NCBI GenBank assembly: GCA_900769175.1 | Contig: CAAGFP010000014.1 | Coordinates: forward strand, 1 to 15,182 | Length of the DNA stretch: 15,182 bases | Direction of reading: 5' to 3' | Origin: Lachnospiraceae bacterium | Lineage (GTDB): Bacteria; Bacillota; Clostridia; Lachnospirales; Lachnospiraceae | Part shown: one piece after another, positions 14,769-15,182 of the stretch | How the letters are laid out: each line of letters begins with the position of its first letter | Position numbering within the stretch: position 1 is the first letter of the stretch | Position numbers and translations under genes: made by a program | The notes under the pieces: generated by a model | The model's database searches: none | What the model was told of the DNA's origin: nothing | What the model saw: the letters and a program-made list of their open reading frames with translations, nothing else

Positions 14769-15182
14769 TTAGTCCCGTTGGAATAAGTCTCTTGTGTATA
14801 CTTTTTCTTTGACGTCATCAAGGCAGCTTTCATACCGGTTTGCAAGAATTGCTTTGGAGATGGCCTTGAATTCCGTTAAATCTCCGATTACCCTGCTTCC
14901 GTAGAAGGTAGAGCCTGCAGGAAGCGTGGGCTCGTAAATGACAACGGTTGCCCCTTTTGCCTTAATACGCTTCATAACGCCCTGGATGGAAGACTGCCGG
15001 AAATTGTCCGAATTGCTTTTCATGGTAAGGCGGTAAACACCGATAATTACCTCTTTTTCGCGGGATAAATCCCAGGAACTGTTTGCTTCGTATGCGTCTG
15101 CAATTTCCAATACACGGTCTGCAATGAAATCCTTTCTGGTGCGGTTCGATTCGACAATTGCGGAAATCATGTTTTGCGGAAC
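14769..15182 (-). CDS. UDP-glucose 6-dehydrogenase, C-terminal part (partial at window edge)
   Basis: The last 137 residues of a UDP-glucose/GDP-mannose dehydrogenase are present. The frame stays open to the end of the window, beginning V-P-Q-N-M-I-S-A-I-V, so the gene continues beyond base 15182. The methionine at 15170 is internal, not a start. The fragment is the UDP-binding C-terminal domain: V-I-I-G-V-Y-R-L-T-M-K-S (41-52 from that Met), S-D-N-F-R-Q-S-S-I-Q-G-V (54-65), Y-E-P-T-L-P-A-G (79-86) and the end K-V-Y-T-R-D-L-F-Q-R-D. The full enzyme would oxidise UDP-glucose to UDP-glucuronate with two NAD+. The catalytic Cys and the NAD-binding domain lie outside the window. The downstream epimerase uses the expected product. 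Confidence 0.9.
   Translation of the reverse strand, partial: VPQNMISAIVESNRTRKDFIADRVLEIADAYEANSSWDLSREKEVIIGVYRLTMKSNSDNFRQSSIQGVMKRIKAKGATVVIYEPTLPAGSTFYGSRVIGDLTEFKAISKAILANRYESCLDDVKEKVYTRDLFQRD

Overview
The window looks like a contig end from an anaerobic, AT-leaning Firmicute, most likely a gut or rumen member of the Lachnospiraceae or a close relative. The reasons are strong AGGAGG-type ribosome binding sites, sigma-A-like promoters with 17-bp spacers, a giant BspA-type (DUF285) surface protein with C-terminal YTG-type repeats, and a lipoprotein substrate-binding protein paired with a hybrid histidine kinase. The taxonomic call is inference from gene families; no rRNA or tRNA gene is present. 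Bases 1-20 match the 3' end of the Illumina TruSeq read-2 adapter and are probably not genomic.

Layout. (1) 21-793, +: a secreted or lipid-anchored DNA/RNA non-specific endonuclease whose 5' end is lost or altered at the adapter junction. (2) 876-2165, -: an NhaP-type (CPA1) Na+/H+ antiporter, convergent with the nuclease. (3) 2166-2464: a divergent intergenic region with a good promoter for each flanking gene. (4) 2465-7150, +: a 1561-residue secreted BspA-family protein. It has two separate DUF285 repeat blocks built on a strict 26-residue (78-bp) period, a Big2-like domain and about seven YTG-type domains. It is followed by two hairpins, the second a strong terminator. (5) 7411-13487, +: an apparent five-gene operon of substrate-binding lipoprotein, hybrid sensor kinase, and zinc/manganese-type ABC importer (binding lipoprotein, ATPase, permease). 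It has a clear promoter in front, overlapping or closely spaced genes throughout, and a strong terminator at 13519-13559. (6) 13581-15182, -: a UDP-glucuronate 4-epimerase and, upstream of it, the C-terminal part of a UDP-glucose 6-dehydrogenase that runs off the window.

How the genes work together. The last two genes would convert UDP-glucose to UDP-glucuronate and then to UDP-galacturonate, sugar-nucleotide precursors for capsule or exopolysaccharide. The five-gene operon is the most interesting part. The amino-acid-type binding protein has no ABC permease or ATPase of its own and overlaps the start of the sensor kinase by 26 bp, so it looks like a detached ligand sensor for that kinase. 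The kinase in turn overlaps the metal-binding protein of the importer. This suggests that metal uptake is co-expressed with, and perhaps tied to, a binding-protein/kinase signalling module. The kinase ends in a receiver domain with no HPt or output domain, so its target must be encoded elsewhere.

No CRISPR array, insertion sequence, prophage gene, tRNA or rRNA was seen. Apart from the adapter, the window reads as ordinary chromosomal DNA.
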